Shown here one piece after another: positions 10,617 through 18,781 of a stretch of 64,000 bases of DNA; position 1 is the first letter of the stretch; each line of letters begins with the position of its first letter. Position numbers and translations under genes: made by a program. The DNA is taken from NCBI GenBank assembly GCA_944336975.1, contig CALVLH010000007.1, positions 19,428 through 83,427 of the forward strand, in the 5' to 3' direction. The notes below the pieces were generated by a model. That model saw nothing but the letters and a program-made list of their open reading frames with translations, was not told where the DNA came from and did no database searches. The stretch is from an uncultured Clostridia bacterium. GTDB lineage: Bacteria > Bacillota > Clostridia > Christensenellales > Borkfalkiaceae.

Positions 10617-11260
10617 TGATTTTTCTCCAACATGATGATTTTTGTGCTCTCTTCCGTGATGTCGTCGCGGAACAGCTCCAGCTCGTCGCCTTCCTTCATC
10701 TCGATCTCTTCGCTGTCGAACAGCCCGAGAAATTCGTCCGGTTTATCGATGTCCAGCTTGAGCCCCTTGGTCTTATAATGCATGGGGATGACGATCTCGG
10801 GCATGATGCGGTCGACGTATTCCTTCGCCTGTTCGGCGTCGATGGTGTATTTCCCGCCGACGGGGATGAGCAGCACGTTGACGGGAAGGATGCTTTCGAG
10901 GAGCGAAGAAGAGCATTCCTCGCCCAGGTCCCCGAGATGGCAAATGTCCAGCCCGTCCATGCGGAATTTGAAGATGATGTTATCGCCCCGTTTTTCTCCG
11001 CGTTCGTCGTCGTGATAACTCTTGATGCCCGTCACTTCCACGCCGTCGATGTCGTGCGTGCCCTCTTTATTGATTATGATGGGACTTCCGAGCAACGCCT
11101 TCACGTTGTTGTGGTCGTAATGGGAATGACTCACCGTCACTGCGTCCGCCTTGACGGCAGGCATTTTGTATCCGACGTTTCCGTACGGATCGGTCACAAT
11201 GGTCGTACCGGTGCTTTCCGTCAGGACAAAACAGGAATGTCCCAAGTATCGTATTTTCAT
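10613..11260 (-). CDS. UlaG/UPF0173-like MBL-fold metal-dependent hydrolase
   Basis: This is a small metallo-beta-lactamase-fold protein of 215 residues starting MKIRYLGHSCFVL, typical of the UlaG-like L-ascorbate-6-phosphate lactonase superfamily. The metal ligands are visible in VSHSHYDHN (His45, His47, Asp49, His50), then HLGDLG and a C-terminal IPMHYKT. A longer in-frame start exists, but the ATG at 11260 has GGAGG five bases upstream and overlaps the previous stop (ATGA). The substrate is not predictable: most members of this group have no assigned substrate. It is coupled to DUF1934-like upstream and rho downstream. Confidence 0.85.
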   Translation of the reverse strand: MKIRYLGHSCFVLTESTGTTIVTDPYGNVGYKMPAVKADAVTVSHSHYDHNNVKALLGSPIIINKEGTHDIDGVEVTGIKSYHDDERGEKRGDNIIFKFRMDGLDICHLGDLGEECSSSLLESILPVNVLLIPVGGKYTIDAEQAKEYVDRIMPEIVIPMHYKTKGLKLDIDKPDEFLGLFDSEEIEMKEGDELELFRDDITEESTKIIMLEKNQ

Positions 11261-11649
11261 TTTTCCTCCGAACTGATTTTTACCGCGATCTTCATCGAAA
11301 TTTTCTGAGATCTGCCGGGATAGCGGATCTCGTAATCCAGCCTCACGCCGATCCCGCCGTCCGTCTGCGTTTCGCAACGATACGTCCGCACGGGCACGCG
11401 CCCCTCTCCGTCGCCCAACCGCAGGACGAGTTCCCCTTCGCGCTGCGTCGAATAAAACGCCGAATAGCAGACGTTCCCCTCGCGGCGGACGGTCAGAAAA
11501 CCCCTTCCCGCTTCCAGCTCGACGCGGTCGCCTTCCTGCCGATATTGCAGGAGAACGCCCTCCGCCGTGCGCTGTGCGTATCCGGAAGAACGGCTGACGG
11601 AAAGTTTCCCTTCCGAAAGCGTCCGAATCGTGATCTCACACTTATCCAT
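11257..11649 (-). CDS. DUF1934-like small beta-barrel protein
   Basis: This is a 130-residue protein starting MDKCEITIRTLSEGKLS. It is predicted all-beta and ends in a DYEIRYPGRSQKISMKI strand pair, as in the DUF1934/YwiB lipocalin-like family. That family has no firmly known biochemical role. The start is fixed by the promoter: the -10 box ends 7 bases before this ATG, so the longer in-frame start upstream could not be on the transcript. There is no Shine-Dalgarno sequence. It is first in the chain DUF1934-like, MBL hydrolase, rho and probably the ROK kinase. Family assignment is moderate because it rests on pattern only. Confidence 0.7.
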   Translation of the reverse strand: MDKCEITIRTLSEGKLSVSRSSGYAQRTAEGVLLQYRQEGDRVELEAGRGFLTVRREGNVCYSAFYSTQREGELVLRLGDGEGRVPVRTYRCETQTDGGIGVRLDYEIRYPGRSQKISMKIAVKISSEEK

Positions 11650-11656
11650 TATCTCT

Positions 11657-11685
11657 ATTATAAAGCATATTCTTTTATTTGTAAA
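11657..11685 (-). promoter_or_regulatory. Promoter giving a leaderless transcript
   Basis: On the minus strand TTTACA (11680-11685), 17 bases, then TATAAT (11657-11662). Only 7 bases separate the -10 box from the ATG at 11649, so the predicted transcription start falls on or one base before the start codon. Confidence 0.8.
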
Positions 11686-11711
11686 TGAAAAGAAGCCGTT
11701 TTTTAGAAAAT

Positions 11712-12530
11712 TTAACGTCCGCGCCTGATTTCTTCCCGCTTTTCGCGCCCTTCGCGGAGCAACGCGCGCATTTTCTCCTCGTCGCACGAAGCGAGAGCGT
11801 CGCGATACTCCGTGAGCCGTTCGATCAATCCTTCCGTCTCTTCGAGCAGCGACTCTCTGTTACAGAAATACAATTCCGTCCACAGATTTTCGTCCACGCC
11901 CGCAATGCGAGTCATGTCCTGAAAACTTCCGCCCGTAAAACCCCAGCTCTTTGCGGCATACGGGCTCTTCACATAGGCGTTGGAGACGATGTGCGCGAGC
12001 TGAGACGTGATCGCGATCTTGCGGTCGTGCTCGGCGGCGGTGCAATGCACGATGCGCCCGAACCCCATCGCGCGGGCGAGCGTTTCCACCGTTTCCAGCG
12101 CGTCGGGATCCGTCCTTTCGCAGGACGTGACGATGAAATTCGCTCCTTTGAAAAGGGTCGCGCTCGCCGAACGGATGCCGCTCGTCTCCTTGCCCGCCAT
12201 GGGATGCGTTCCGACATAGCGGTAATTGCGCGGACGGGAAAAGACGAGCCGTTCCAGGACGCCCTTCACGCCGCAGATGTCCGCGACGATCGCGCCGTCT
12301 TTGAACTTTGCCGTATCCAACTCCCGCATCGTGACGGCGGGCGGAAGCGCGAGAAAGACGACGTCCGCGTCCTCATACGACTTTTCCTCGCCGTCGATCA
12401 TCCCGTGCTCCAATGCGTATTCGACGACGTTCTCGCTCCTGTTTTTTCCGTAAACGGGATACCCCGCCGCACGCAGAGACGCGCACAGCGACGCCCCGAT
12501 GATGCCCAGTCCGGAAACGACGATCTTCAT
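11712..12530 (-). CDS. tyrA: Prephenate dehydrogenase
   Basis: This enzyme makes 4-hydroxyphenylpyruvate from prephenate with NAD, the tyrosine branch of aromatic amino acid synthesis. It is 272 residues. The Rossmann motif is GLGIIGASL (7-15), followed by YVGTHPMAGKETSGI, the conserved prephenate-site histidine loop, and a helical C-terminal dimer domain (QLAHIVSNAYVKS). There is no ACT domain, so feedback by tyrosine through that domain is not expected. The ATG at 12530 follows GGAGG; a longer in-frame reading upstream lies inside metH. It is 14 bases after metH and appears to be the last gene of the methionine operon. Confidence 0.93.
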   Translation of the reverse strand: MKIVVSGLGIIGASLCASLRAAGYPVYGKNRSENVVEYALEHGMIDGEEKSYEDADVVFLALPPAVTMRELDTAKFKDGAIVADICGVKGVLERLVFSRPRNYRYVGTHPMAGKETSGIRSASATLFKGANFIVTSCERTDPDALETVETLARAMGFGRIVHCTAAEHDRKIAITSQLAHIVSNAYVKSPYAAKSWGFTGGSFQDMTRIAGVDENLWTELYFCNRESLLEETEGLIERLTEYRDALASCDEEKMRALLREGREKREEIRRGR

Positions 12531-12544
12531 CCGATGTTCCTCCT

Positions 12545-14944
12545 TCAACCCCTTTTCGAAAGGCGGTCGATCTCTTCGCAATAGCGCACGGACGCCATCG
12601 CGTCCTTGCCGTAAGCGTCCGCGCCGATCTTCTTCGCATAATCCTCGGTGAGCACCGCGCCGCCCACGATCACCTTGCACGCGGGCAAGCGCTCGCGCAG
12701 GAGCGCGATCGTCCTTTCCATCGCGGGGACGGTGGTCGTCATGAGCGCGGACAGCCCGACGACGGGCGCGCCGCTCTCCTCCGCCGCCTGCACGATCTTC
12801 TCGGGCGGGACGTCCCTGCCGAGGTCGATCACGCGGAAGGAATAATTTTCCAACAGCGCCTTGACGATGTTCTTGCCGATGTCGTGGATGTCCCCTTCGA
12901 CGGTCGCGAGCACGACGGCGCATTTGCGCGGCTGTTCCTCGCCCGCGCCCGAAAGCGCGCCGCGGATCTCCGCAAACGCCGCTTTTGCCGCCTCCGCGCT
13001 CATCAGGAGCTGCGGCAAAAACACGCGCTTTTCTTCAAATCCCTTGCCCACCTCGTCGAGCGCGGGCACGATCTCGCGATCGATGATCTCCAACGCGCCC
13101 GCCGACCGCAGCAGTTCTTTCGCGCACGCCGCCGCCTGATCTTTCAGCCCGCGCACGATCGCGCCGCGCAGTCCTTCCGAGGGAACGCTTTCCGCCTTCG
13201 CGGGCGCCGCCGTCACGCTCGCGGCAGGCGCGAGACCGGCGGCAAAGGAAATATATTCCGAACAGTTCTCGTCTGCGCCCGTGAGCGCGAGGAAACTGCG
13301 GTATGTCCTGATCATCTCCGCGGAAAACGGGTTCATGATCGCCGCAGAAAGCCCGCGGCCGAGCGCGAGCGCAAAGAACGCGGACGTGATGAGTTCGCGG
13401 TTGGGAAGCCCGAACGAGACGTTGGAAACGCCTAACACGGTATTCGCGCCCAGCTTTTCCCGAAGGAGCGAAAGTGCGCCGAGCGTGGCGCGGGGCGCGG
13501 ACGGATCGGCGCTGACCGCCATCGCGAGCGGATCGAACACGATGTCTTTGCGTTTGATCCCGTACCGTTCCGCCGCGCGCAAGATCTTGCGCGCGATCTT
13601 CAGCCGCCCTTCCGCCGTCGCGGGGATGCCCGTTTCGTCCAGCGTGAGCGCGACGACGAGCCCGCCGTACTTCTTCACGAGCGGGAAGATCTCCTGCATC
13701 GAACTTTTCTTGCCGTTGACCGAATTGACCATCGGCTTGCCGTTATAGCGGCGCATCGCGCGCGCGAGCGCCTCGGGCGAGGAACTGTCGAGCTGCAACG
13801 GCAGAGCGGTCACTTCCTGCAAGGCACACATGACGCGGACGAGCGTTTCTGCCTCGTCCAGTTCGGGAAGCCCGACGTTCACGTCCAGGATGTGCGCGCC
13901 CGCCTTCTCCTGTGCGAGCGCTTCGTTGAGGATGTATCCGACGTCATTGTCGCGGAGCGCCTGTTTGAGCAGTTTTTTTCCCGTGGGGTTGATACGTTCC
14001 CCGATGAGCACGGGAACGTTTCCCAAGCCGACCGCGTGGGTATAGGAAGAAGCGACGGACGTCGCACGTTCGACGACGGGCAGCGGTTCCGTTCCCTTTA
14101 TTGTATCCGCGGCGCGGCGGATATATGCGGGGGTCGTGCCGCAGCAGCCGCCGAGCATCCTCGCGCCGTCTTTCGCGCACGAGAGCAGATTTTCCGCAAA
14201 GAACGCCTCGTCTTCGTCATAGACCGTCTTATCGTTCTCTTCGCGCGGCAGTCCCGCGTTGGGTTGCACGATGACGGGAACCGAGCTTTCTTCGTACATC
14301 TGCGGCAAGAGCCGCGCCATCTGCGCGGAGCCGAGCGAACAGTTCATGCCGAGCGCGTCGACGCCCAGCCCCTCTAAAAGCGCGACCATGGCGGGAATAT
14401 CCGCGCCCGTCATCAGCTTGCCGTCCGCGCCGTAGACGTTGGTCACGAATACGGGGAGAGAAGAATTCTCCTTTGCTGCCAGCACCGCCGCTTTGGTCTC
14501 GTAACTGTCGTTCATCGTCTCGATGAGGATGGCGTCCGCGCGGTCGCCGATCAGGCGCACCGTCTTGGCAAACAGTTCGACCGCATCCTCGAAATCGAGA
14601 TCGCCGTACGGGCGAAGCAGTTTGCCCGAAGGTCCTATGTCGAACAGGATATATCCCCTGCCTGCCTGATCCGTCGCCTTGCGCGCGCAGGAAAGCGCGC
14701 CGTCTATGACCGCTTTGAGTTCCTCATCCGAATATTTGAGGGCATTCGCCCCGAAGGTATTCGTCGTGATCGCGTCCGCGCCCGCCGCGAGATATTCCGA
14801 GTGGATGCGCACGATCTCGTCCGCGTGCGCGAGGTTCCAACGTTCGGGGAGTTCCCCCGCGCACAGTCCGCGCTCCTGCAACAGCGTACCCATGCCGCCG
14901 TCCAGAAAGAAAAATCCGCGTCCGATCGCCTGTAAAATATCCAT
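12545..14944 (-). CDS. metH: Cobalamin-dependent methionine synthase lacking the reactivation domain
   Basis: This enzyme transfers the methyl group of 5-methyltetrahydrofolate to homocysteine through cob(I)alamin. Domains in order are homocysteine-binding (about 1-285, zinc Cys pair in MLGGCCGTTP), pterin-binding (about 300-560), B12 cap (about 590-680) and B12-binding with DIHDIGKN near 685, whose His ligates cobalt. At 799 residues it ends there. The AdoMet-binding reactivation domain found at the C terminus of E. coli MetH is absent and is encoded as the next gene upstream. The ATG follows GAGG. It is in operon with metF and the reactivation protein. Confidence 0.96.
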   Translation of the reverse strand: MDILQAIGRGFFFLDGGMGTLLQERGLCAGELPERWNLAHADEIVRIHSEYLAAGADAITTNTFGANALKYSDEELKAVIDGALSCARKATDQAGRGYILFDIGPSGKLLRPYGDLDFEDAVELFAKTVRLIGDRADAILIETMNDSYETKAAVLAAKENSSLPVFVTNVYGADGKLMTGADIPAMVALLEGLGVDALGMNCSLGSAQMARLLPQMYEESSVPVIVQPNAGLPREENDKTVYDEDEAFFAENLLSCAKDGARMLGGCCGTTPAYIRRAADTIKGTEPLPVVERATSVASSYTHAVGLGNVPVLIGERINPTGKKLLKQALRDNDVGYILNEALAQEKAGAHILDVNVGLPELDEAETLVRVMCALQEVTALPLQLDSSSPEALARAMRRYNGKPMVNSVNGKKSSMQEIFPLVKKYGGLVVALTLDETGIPATAEGRLKIARKILRAAERYGIKRKDIVFDPLAMAVSADPSAPRATLGALSLLREKLGANTVLGVSNVSFGLPNRELITSAFFALALGRGLSAAIMNPFSAEMIRTYRSFLALTGADENCSEYISFAAGLAPAASVTAAPAKAESVPSEGLRGAIVRGLKDQAAACAKELLRSAGALEIIDREIVPALDEVGKGFEEKRVFLPQLLMSAEAAKAAFAEIRGALSGAGEEQPRKCAVVLATVEGDIHDIGKNIVKALLENYSFRVIDLGRDVPPEKIVQAAEESGAPVVGLSALMTTTVPAMERTIALLRERLPACKVIVGGAVLTEDYAKKIGADAYGKDAMASVRYCEEIDRLSKRG

Positions 14945-14947
14945 AAT

Positions 14948-15616
14948 TCAATCCTCTTCGGACGCGCGGTAAACGCAGTCCGTCCTTTCGCAATCCGCGC
15001 AACGCGCGTTGGGGCGGCAGGGCGTTTTGCTCAGCCCCACGACCGCCGTCACCGATTTGGTCGGAGACATCAGAAGCGAATCGTTCAAAGTGATCCCGAT
15101 CTCCCGCTCGGGCGAAAGCAGTGCGAAAAACTGCCGTTGCGCCGAAAGCGGAAAATCCCCGTACCCGGGCGAAAAGCGCGGGCGGGGATACAGCGGAGCG
15201 CACTCTTTGGCAAGATCGCGGCAGAATTCGTCGCACAGTTCTTCCGCATACGCCGCCCCGATCGCCAGCGCCATCGCTTCCCGCAGGGGATCGACGCGCG
15301 CATATCGGGAAAGCACGCGATCGGCGCCCATGCCGATCGTCGCCGCGAACAGCACGGCTTCCCCGCACCCCGAAAGGTTGCGCTTCAAGCCCTCGCTCTT
15401 CGTGCGGACGAGGGATAGGACGAGTTCTTCCCCCTCCTCCGCAACGGGCACGCGGACATAGCACACCGCGGGCGTCATCGCCCGCTCCACTTCCGCGCGC
15501 ACCCGTTCCAGCTCGGCGAGCACTTCCCGTTCGGGCTCCGCAGAACGGTATCCCAGATAGCGGAGCGCCTGCTTTGGGGGAAAACGCAGTCGGGGATAAT
15601 AGCTTCTGTAACTCAT
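14948..15616 (-). CDS. Free-standing methionine synthase reactivation (AdoMet-binding) domain protein
   Basis: This 222-residue protein corresponds to the C-terminal activation domain of MetH, which binds S-adenosylmethionine and remethylates oxidised cobalamin during reductive repair. Diagnostic segments are RPRFSPGYGDFPLSAQ near residue 145, the AdoMet-site motif, and LLMSPTKSVTAVVGL. A Cys-rich tail (CRPNARCADCERTDC) ends the protein, a feature common to clostridial stand-alone versions. It overlaps metF by 4 bases and stops 3 bases before metH, so the two halves of the enzyme are made together. Confidence 0.9.
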   Translation of the reverse strand: MSYRSYYPRLRFPPKQALRYLGYRSAEPEREVLAELERVRAEVERAMTPAVCYVRVPVAEEGEELVLSLVRTKSEGLKRNLSGCGEAVLFAATIGMGADRVLSRYARVDPLREAMALAIGAAYAEELCDEFCRDLAKECAPLYPRPRFSPGYGDFPLSAQRQFFALLSPEREIGITLNDSLLMSPTKSVTAVVGLSKTPCRPNARCADCERTDCVYRASEED

Positions 15617-16476
15617 TTCCCGACGATCTCGCTCAGATTTTCGCGGATCTTCGCCGCGACCTGCGGTTTGTTCATCGAATAGACGTGAACGGCGTTCACG
15701 CCGTTGGCATACAGGTCGATGATCTGCTCGGTCGCATACGCCACGCCCGCCTGCAGCATCGCCGCGGGACTGTCGCCGTAACGGTCGACGATGCGTTTGA
15801 ACCGCTCGGGCAGATACGTCCCCGACAAAGCGCAGATGCGCGCGATCTGTTTGGGATTGGTCACGGGCATGATGCCCGCCACGACGGGCACGGTGATGCC
15901 CGCTTCCCTGATCTGATAGAGAAAATTATACAAAATATTGTTGTCGAAAAACATCTGCGTGGTGAGGAAATCCACACCCGCGTCCACTTTTTCTTTGAGA
16001 TGCGTAATATCTTCCCTGCGCCCCGACGATTCGACGTGTCCCTCGGGATAGCATGCCGCGCCGATGCAGAAATCCCCCTCTCTGCGGATCCGCGCCACGA
16101 GTTCGGAGGCATAGCGATAGGCGCGGGGCTGCGTTTCGCCGCCTGCGGGGATGTCGCCGCGGAGCGCCATCACGTTTTCCACGCCCGCCGAGCGCATCTG
16201 CGCAAGGAGGGAAGCGACGGTCGCCTCGGGCGAATTCACGCAGGTGAGATGCGCCAGCGGCGTTGTGCCCTTGGAAAGGATCTCTTTGGCAATCTCCAGC
16301 GTGTATTTGCTCGCATTGCCCGCCGCACCGAACGTGACCGACATAAAGTCGGGGTTCAGGCGAACGATCTCGTCCACCGCGTTCTGCACGCTCGCATAAT
16401 TGTCCTGCGTTTTGGGAGGGAATACCTCGAAGGAGAGCGTAGGAACGCCCCGTTTTAAGATCTCTGATATTTTCAT
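15613..16476 (-). CDS. metF: Methylenetetrahydrofolate reductase
   Basis: This flavoprotein reduces 5,10-methylene- to 5-methyl-tetrahydrofolate, the methyl donor for the neighbouring metH. It has the TIM-barrel signature SFEVFPPKTQ near the start, MSVTFGAAGN, ALRGDIPAGG and TTQMFFDN. The length of 287 residues is usual for bacterial MetF. No adjacent MetV-type partner is present. It starts 12 bases after the YgjP-like gene and overlaps the reactivation-domain gene by ATGA. Confidence 0.95.
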   Translation of the reverse strand: MKISEILKRGVPTLSFEVFPPKTQDNYASVQNAVDEIVRLNPDFMSVTFGAAGNASKYTLEIAKEILSKGTTPLAHLTCVNSPEATVASLLAQMRSAGVENVMALRGDIPAGGETQPRAYRYASELVARIRREGDFCIGAACYPEGHVESSGRREDITHLKEKVDAGVDFLTTQMFFDNNILYNFLYQIREAGITVPVVAGIMPVTNPKQIARICALSGTYLPERFKRIVDRYGDSPAAMLQAGVAYATEQIIDLYANGVNAVHVYSMNKPQVAAKIRENLSEIVGK

Positions 16477-16488
16477 GACAGTACCTTC

Positions 16489-17133
16489 TTACGATCGGAC
16501 CGCGATGCGCATGACCGCACCGTGATCTCTTAACTGTTTTCTGCGCCTTTTCCAGTCGGGCAAGATGCGCTCCACCTCCGCCCAGAACGCCTTTCCGTGA
16601 TCGAAATGGCGGGTATGGCACAGTTCGTGGACGGCGACGTATTCGGCAAGCTCCGCGGGCAGGAACGCCACGCGGAAGGAATATGCGATCGTGCCCTTCC
16701 GATTGCACGAACCCCAGCGGCTGCGCGCCGACGAAACGCGGACGGCAAGGTATCGGAACCCGAACTTTTCCGCGATCTCCTTTGTCTTTTCGCCCATCTC
16801 CTGCGCCGTGAGGCGTTTCAGCAGGCGCACGAGCGCACGCTCGCGCCCCGCCGCGGGAAGGAACAGCTCATCCCCCGCCACGCGGCTCCTGCCCGTGCAT
16901 ACGCGGTAATCGCGCCCGAACAGGCGGAGGGACGTGCCGTCGGCAAAGGTGACGAGCGCGGCGCGGGAACAGTCGTCCCGCTTTTTTTGCAGCCAGGCGG
17001 CGTGTTTTTGCACGAAATCGGAGATCTCCCGCTCCGGCATGGCGAACGGAGCGCGGACGACCGCTTCCCCCCGTTCGTTCACGGTCAGGGACACCGTCTT
17101 CCTGCGGCTTCGTATGAGTTGATAAGTTTCCAT
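16489..17133 (-). CDS. YgjP-like (DUF45) zinc metallopeptidase
   Basis: This is a 214-residue protein of the YgjP/WLM group of predicted zinc-dependent proteases. The catalytic HELCH motif lies near residue 168 (AVHELCHTRHFDHGKAFW), with the third ligand in that segment. Before it is SARSRWGSCNRKGTI, the family's second conserved block. The N-terminal half is the usual small beta domain. It is the first gene of the operon leading to metF and metH, which is probably a matter of position only. Substrates are unknown. Confidence 0.87.
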   Translation of the reverse strand: METYQLIRSRRKTVSLTVNERGEAVVRAPFAMPEREISDFVQKHAAWLQKKRDDCSRAALVTFADGTSLRLFGRDYRVCTGRSRVAGDELFLPAAGRERALVRLLKRLTAQEMGEKTKEIAEKFGFRYLAVRVSSARSRWGSCNRKGTIAYSFRVAFLPAELAEYVAVHELCHTRHFDHGKAFWAEVERILPDWKRRRKQLRDHGAVMRIAVRS

Positions 17134-17176
17134 GCCGTCCCCCGCCGTATGCGAAAAATCTTCGCGCCTTTTTATG

Positions 17177-17205
17177 ATTATATCATCTTTTTTTGTTTTT
17201 TACAA
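17177..17205 (-). promoter_or_regulatory. Promoter of the YgjP-metF-metH-tyrA operon
   Basis: On the minus strand TTGTAA (17200-17205), 17 bases, then TATAAT (17177-17182). No SAM riboswitch or T-box can be recognised between it and the first gene, whose leader is only about 40 bases. Confidence 0.75.
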
Positions 17206-17243
17206 GAAAATCGCCTGCATTTGTCGTCGCAAACGCGAATTTC

Positions 17244-17272
17244 TTGACCTTTGCCGCCGTTTTTGCTATACT
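17244..17272 (+). promoter_or_regulatory. Promoter of aroA, near-leaderless
   Basis: TTGACC (17244-17249), 17 bases, TATACT (17267-17272). The aroA ATG begins 9 bases after the -10 box, so the expected leader is only 2-3 bases and contains no ribosome-binding site. Confidence 0.8.
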
Positions 17273-17281
17273 TATCCTATC

Positions 17282-18556
17282 ATGAAGGAGCTTTATCCCG
17301 TCAGAAAATTCCATCCGTCGGATACGGTCGCCGTCTCCGTTCCCGCGTCCAAGAGCATCACCAACCGTGCGCTCCTGCTCGCCGCGCTCTCGCGCGGTAC
17401 CGTCTCGCTTTCGGGCGGGGCGCTGAGCGACGATACCCGCGCATTTTTTAACTGTCTCCTGTCGCTCGGGATCCGCGCCGAACTCAAAGACGGAGAACTC
17501 CTCGTCTGCGGTTGCGGCGGCGACATCCCCCGCAAAAAAGCGGAGATCGACGTGGCGAGCGCGGGAACGGCGGCGCGCTTCCTCACCGTTGCGCTTGCCT
17601 TCTGCGGCGGAGATTATACGATGGACGCTTCCGAACAGATGCGGCGCCGTCCGATGAAAGAGATCCTCGACGTGCTCCGCGAAGCGGGCGTACAGATCGA
17701 ATGTTTGCGGGAAGCCGACCATTTCCCTTTCCGACTTCGCTCAGGCGGCATTACCGCCTCCTCGATGACGGTGGATACGGAAAAAAGCTCTCAATACGCC
17801 AGCGCCGTCCTGATGGCGGCGGGCGCGATCGGGCATCCTTTTTCCCTGCGCCTGACGGGGACGCGCACCCACGGGAGCTATATCGGCATCACTTTGCGCC
17901 TTTTGGAGGCGTTCAACGTGCCCTTCGAGCGCAACGGCGACGTGATCGCCGTCTTCCCCTCCCGCAATCCCCCCGCGCATTACGCGATCGAACCGGACGT
18001 CTCGGGCGCCTGCTATTTTTACGCCCTTTCCCTGCTCTTCCGCACGCGCGTGCTTGTGCGTGGCGTTCGGCAGGACAGTATGCAGGGGGATATGAAATTT
18101 CTCGCCCTTCTCAAAGAGAAAGGCGTCGTCTTCACGCAGACGGAGGAAGGATTGCTCGCCGACGGAAGCGACGTCGCCTCCTTCGGCGGATTTGACGCGG
18201 ACATGAAGGATTTTTCCGATCAGGCGCTCACCGTCGCCGCGCTCGCGCCCTTCGCGACGGGCGAAACGCGCATCCGCAACGTCGGGCATATCCGCTTGCA
18301 GGAATGCGATCGGATGCGGGCGATCGCGGAAAATCTCAACGCGCTCGGCGTTCCCGCCGAGATCAGAGGCGACGACGTCGTCATCCGCCCCGCCCCCGTG
18401 CGCGGCGGGCTCGTGCGCACTTTCTCCGATCACCGCGTGGCGATGGCGTTTACGCTCATCGGGTTAAAGACGGGAAACGTGACGATCGAAAACCCCGCCT
18501 GCTGTAAAAAGACGTTCGAGAATTACTTCGAACTCATCGACGGACTGACAAAATAA
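17282..18556 (+). CDS. aroA: 3-phosphoshikimate 1-carboxyvinyltransferase (EPSP synthase)
   Basis: This enzyme joins phosphoenolpyruvate to shikimate-3-phosphate, the sixth step of the shikimate pathway. It has 424 residues. Family motifs are SVPASKSITNRALLL near residue 20, ASAGTAARF near 95 (the PEP-site loop), DFSDQALTVAALAPF, HIRLQECDRM and FSDHRVAMAF. The last three hold the catalytic Asp, Glu, Arg and His. The start at 17282 aligns with the family N terminus; the longer in-frame reading begins upstream of the promoter and is excluded. There is no Shine-Dalgarno. A strong terminator follows about 100 bases after the stop. Confidence 0.95.
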   Translation: MKELYPVRKFHPSDTVAVSVPASKSITNRALLLAALSRGTVSLSGGALSDDTRAFFNCLLSLGIRAELKDGELLVCGCGGDIPRKKAEIDVASAGTAARFLTVALAFCGGDYTMDASEQMRRRPMKEILDVLREAGVQIECLREADHFPFRLRSGGITASSMTVDTEKSSQYASAVLMAAGAIGHPFSLRLTGTRTHGSYIGITLRLLEAFNVPFERNGDVIAVFPSRNPPAHYAIEPDVSGACYFYALSLLFRTRVLVRGVRQDSMQGDMKFLALLKEKGVVFTQTEEGLLADGSDVASFGGFDADMKDFSDQALTVAALAPFATGETRIRNVGHIRLQECDRMRAIAENLNALGVPAEIRGDDVVIRPAPVRGGLVRTFSDHRVAMAFTLIGLKTGNVTIENPACCKKTFENYFELIDGLTK

Positions 18557-18659
18557 AGCGCTTCTCTTCCCCGCCGCAGAAATCGGAGCGGCCGCGGCAA
18601 AGCGCAAAAAGAAGCGGAGCCGCATGCAAGCGGTTCCGTGCTCATAGCCCTATCGGAAA

Positions 18660-18686
18660 CGCCCGACGGCAAAGTCGGGCGTTTTT
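18660..18686 (+). terminator. Rho-independent terminator after aroA
   Basis: CGCCCGAC (18660-18667) pairs with GTCGGGCG (18674-18681) around a 6-base loop and is followed by TTTTT. Confidence 0.85.
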
Positions 18687-18735
18687 CATATAGTCAGAGA
18701 TTTTACACACAGTCAAACGTTTTACAAAACGAAGC

Positions 18736-18765
18736 GCCGCCGCGCGGGAACTCCCGCGCGGCGGC
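18736..18765 (-). terminator. Terminator hairpin after the MBL-fold exoprotein gene
   Basis: A 13-bp GC stem (18736-18748 with 18753-18765) with an AACT loop sits 16 bases after the stop of the minus-strand gene. T-rich sequence lies on both sides. Confidence 0.7.
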
Positions 18766-18781
18766 AGTTTTATGTATCCGC

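Noticed and set aside
17134-17281. SAM riboswitch before the met operon
   Set aside because: The leader is only about 40 bases and lacks any SAM-aptamer motif.
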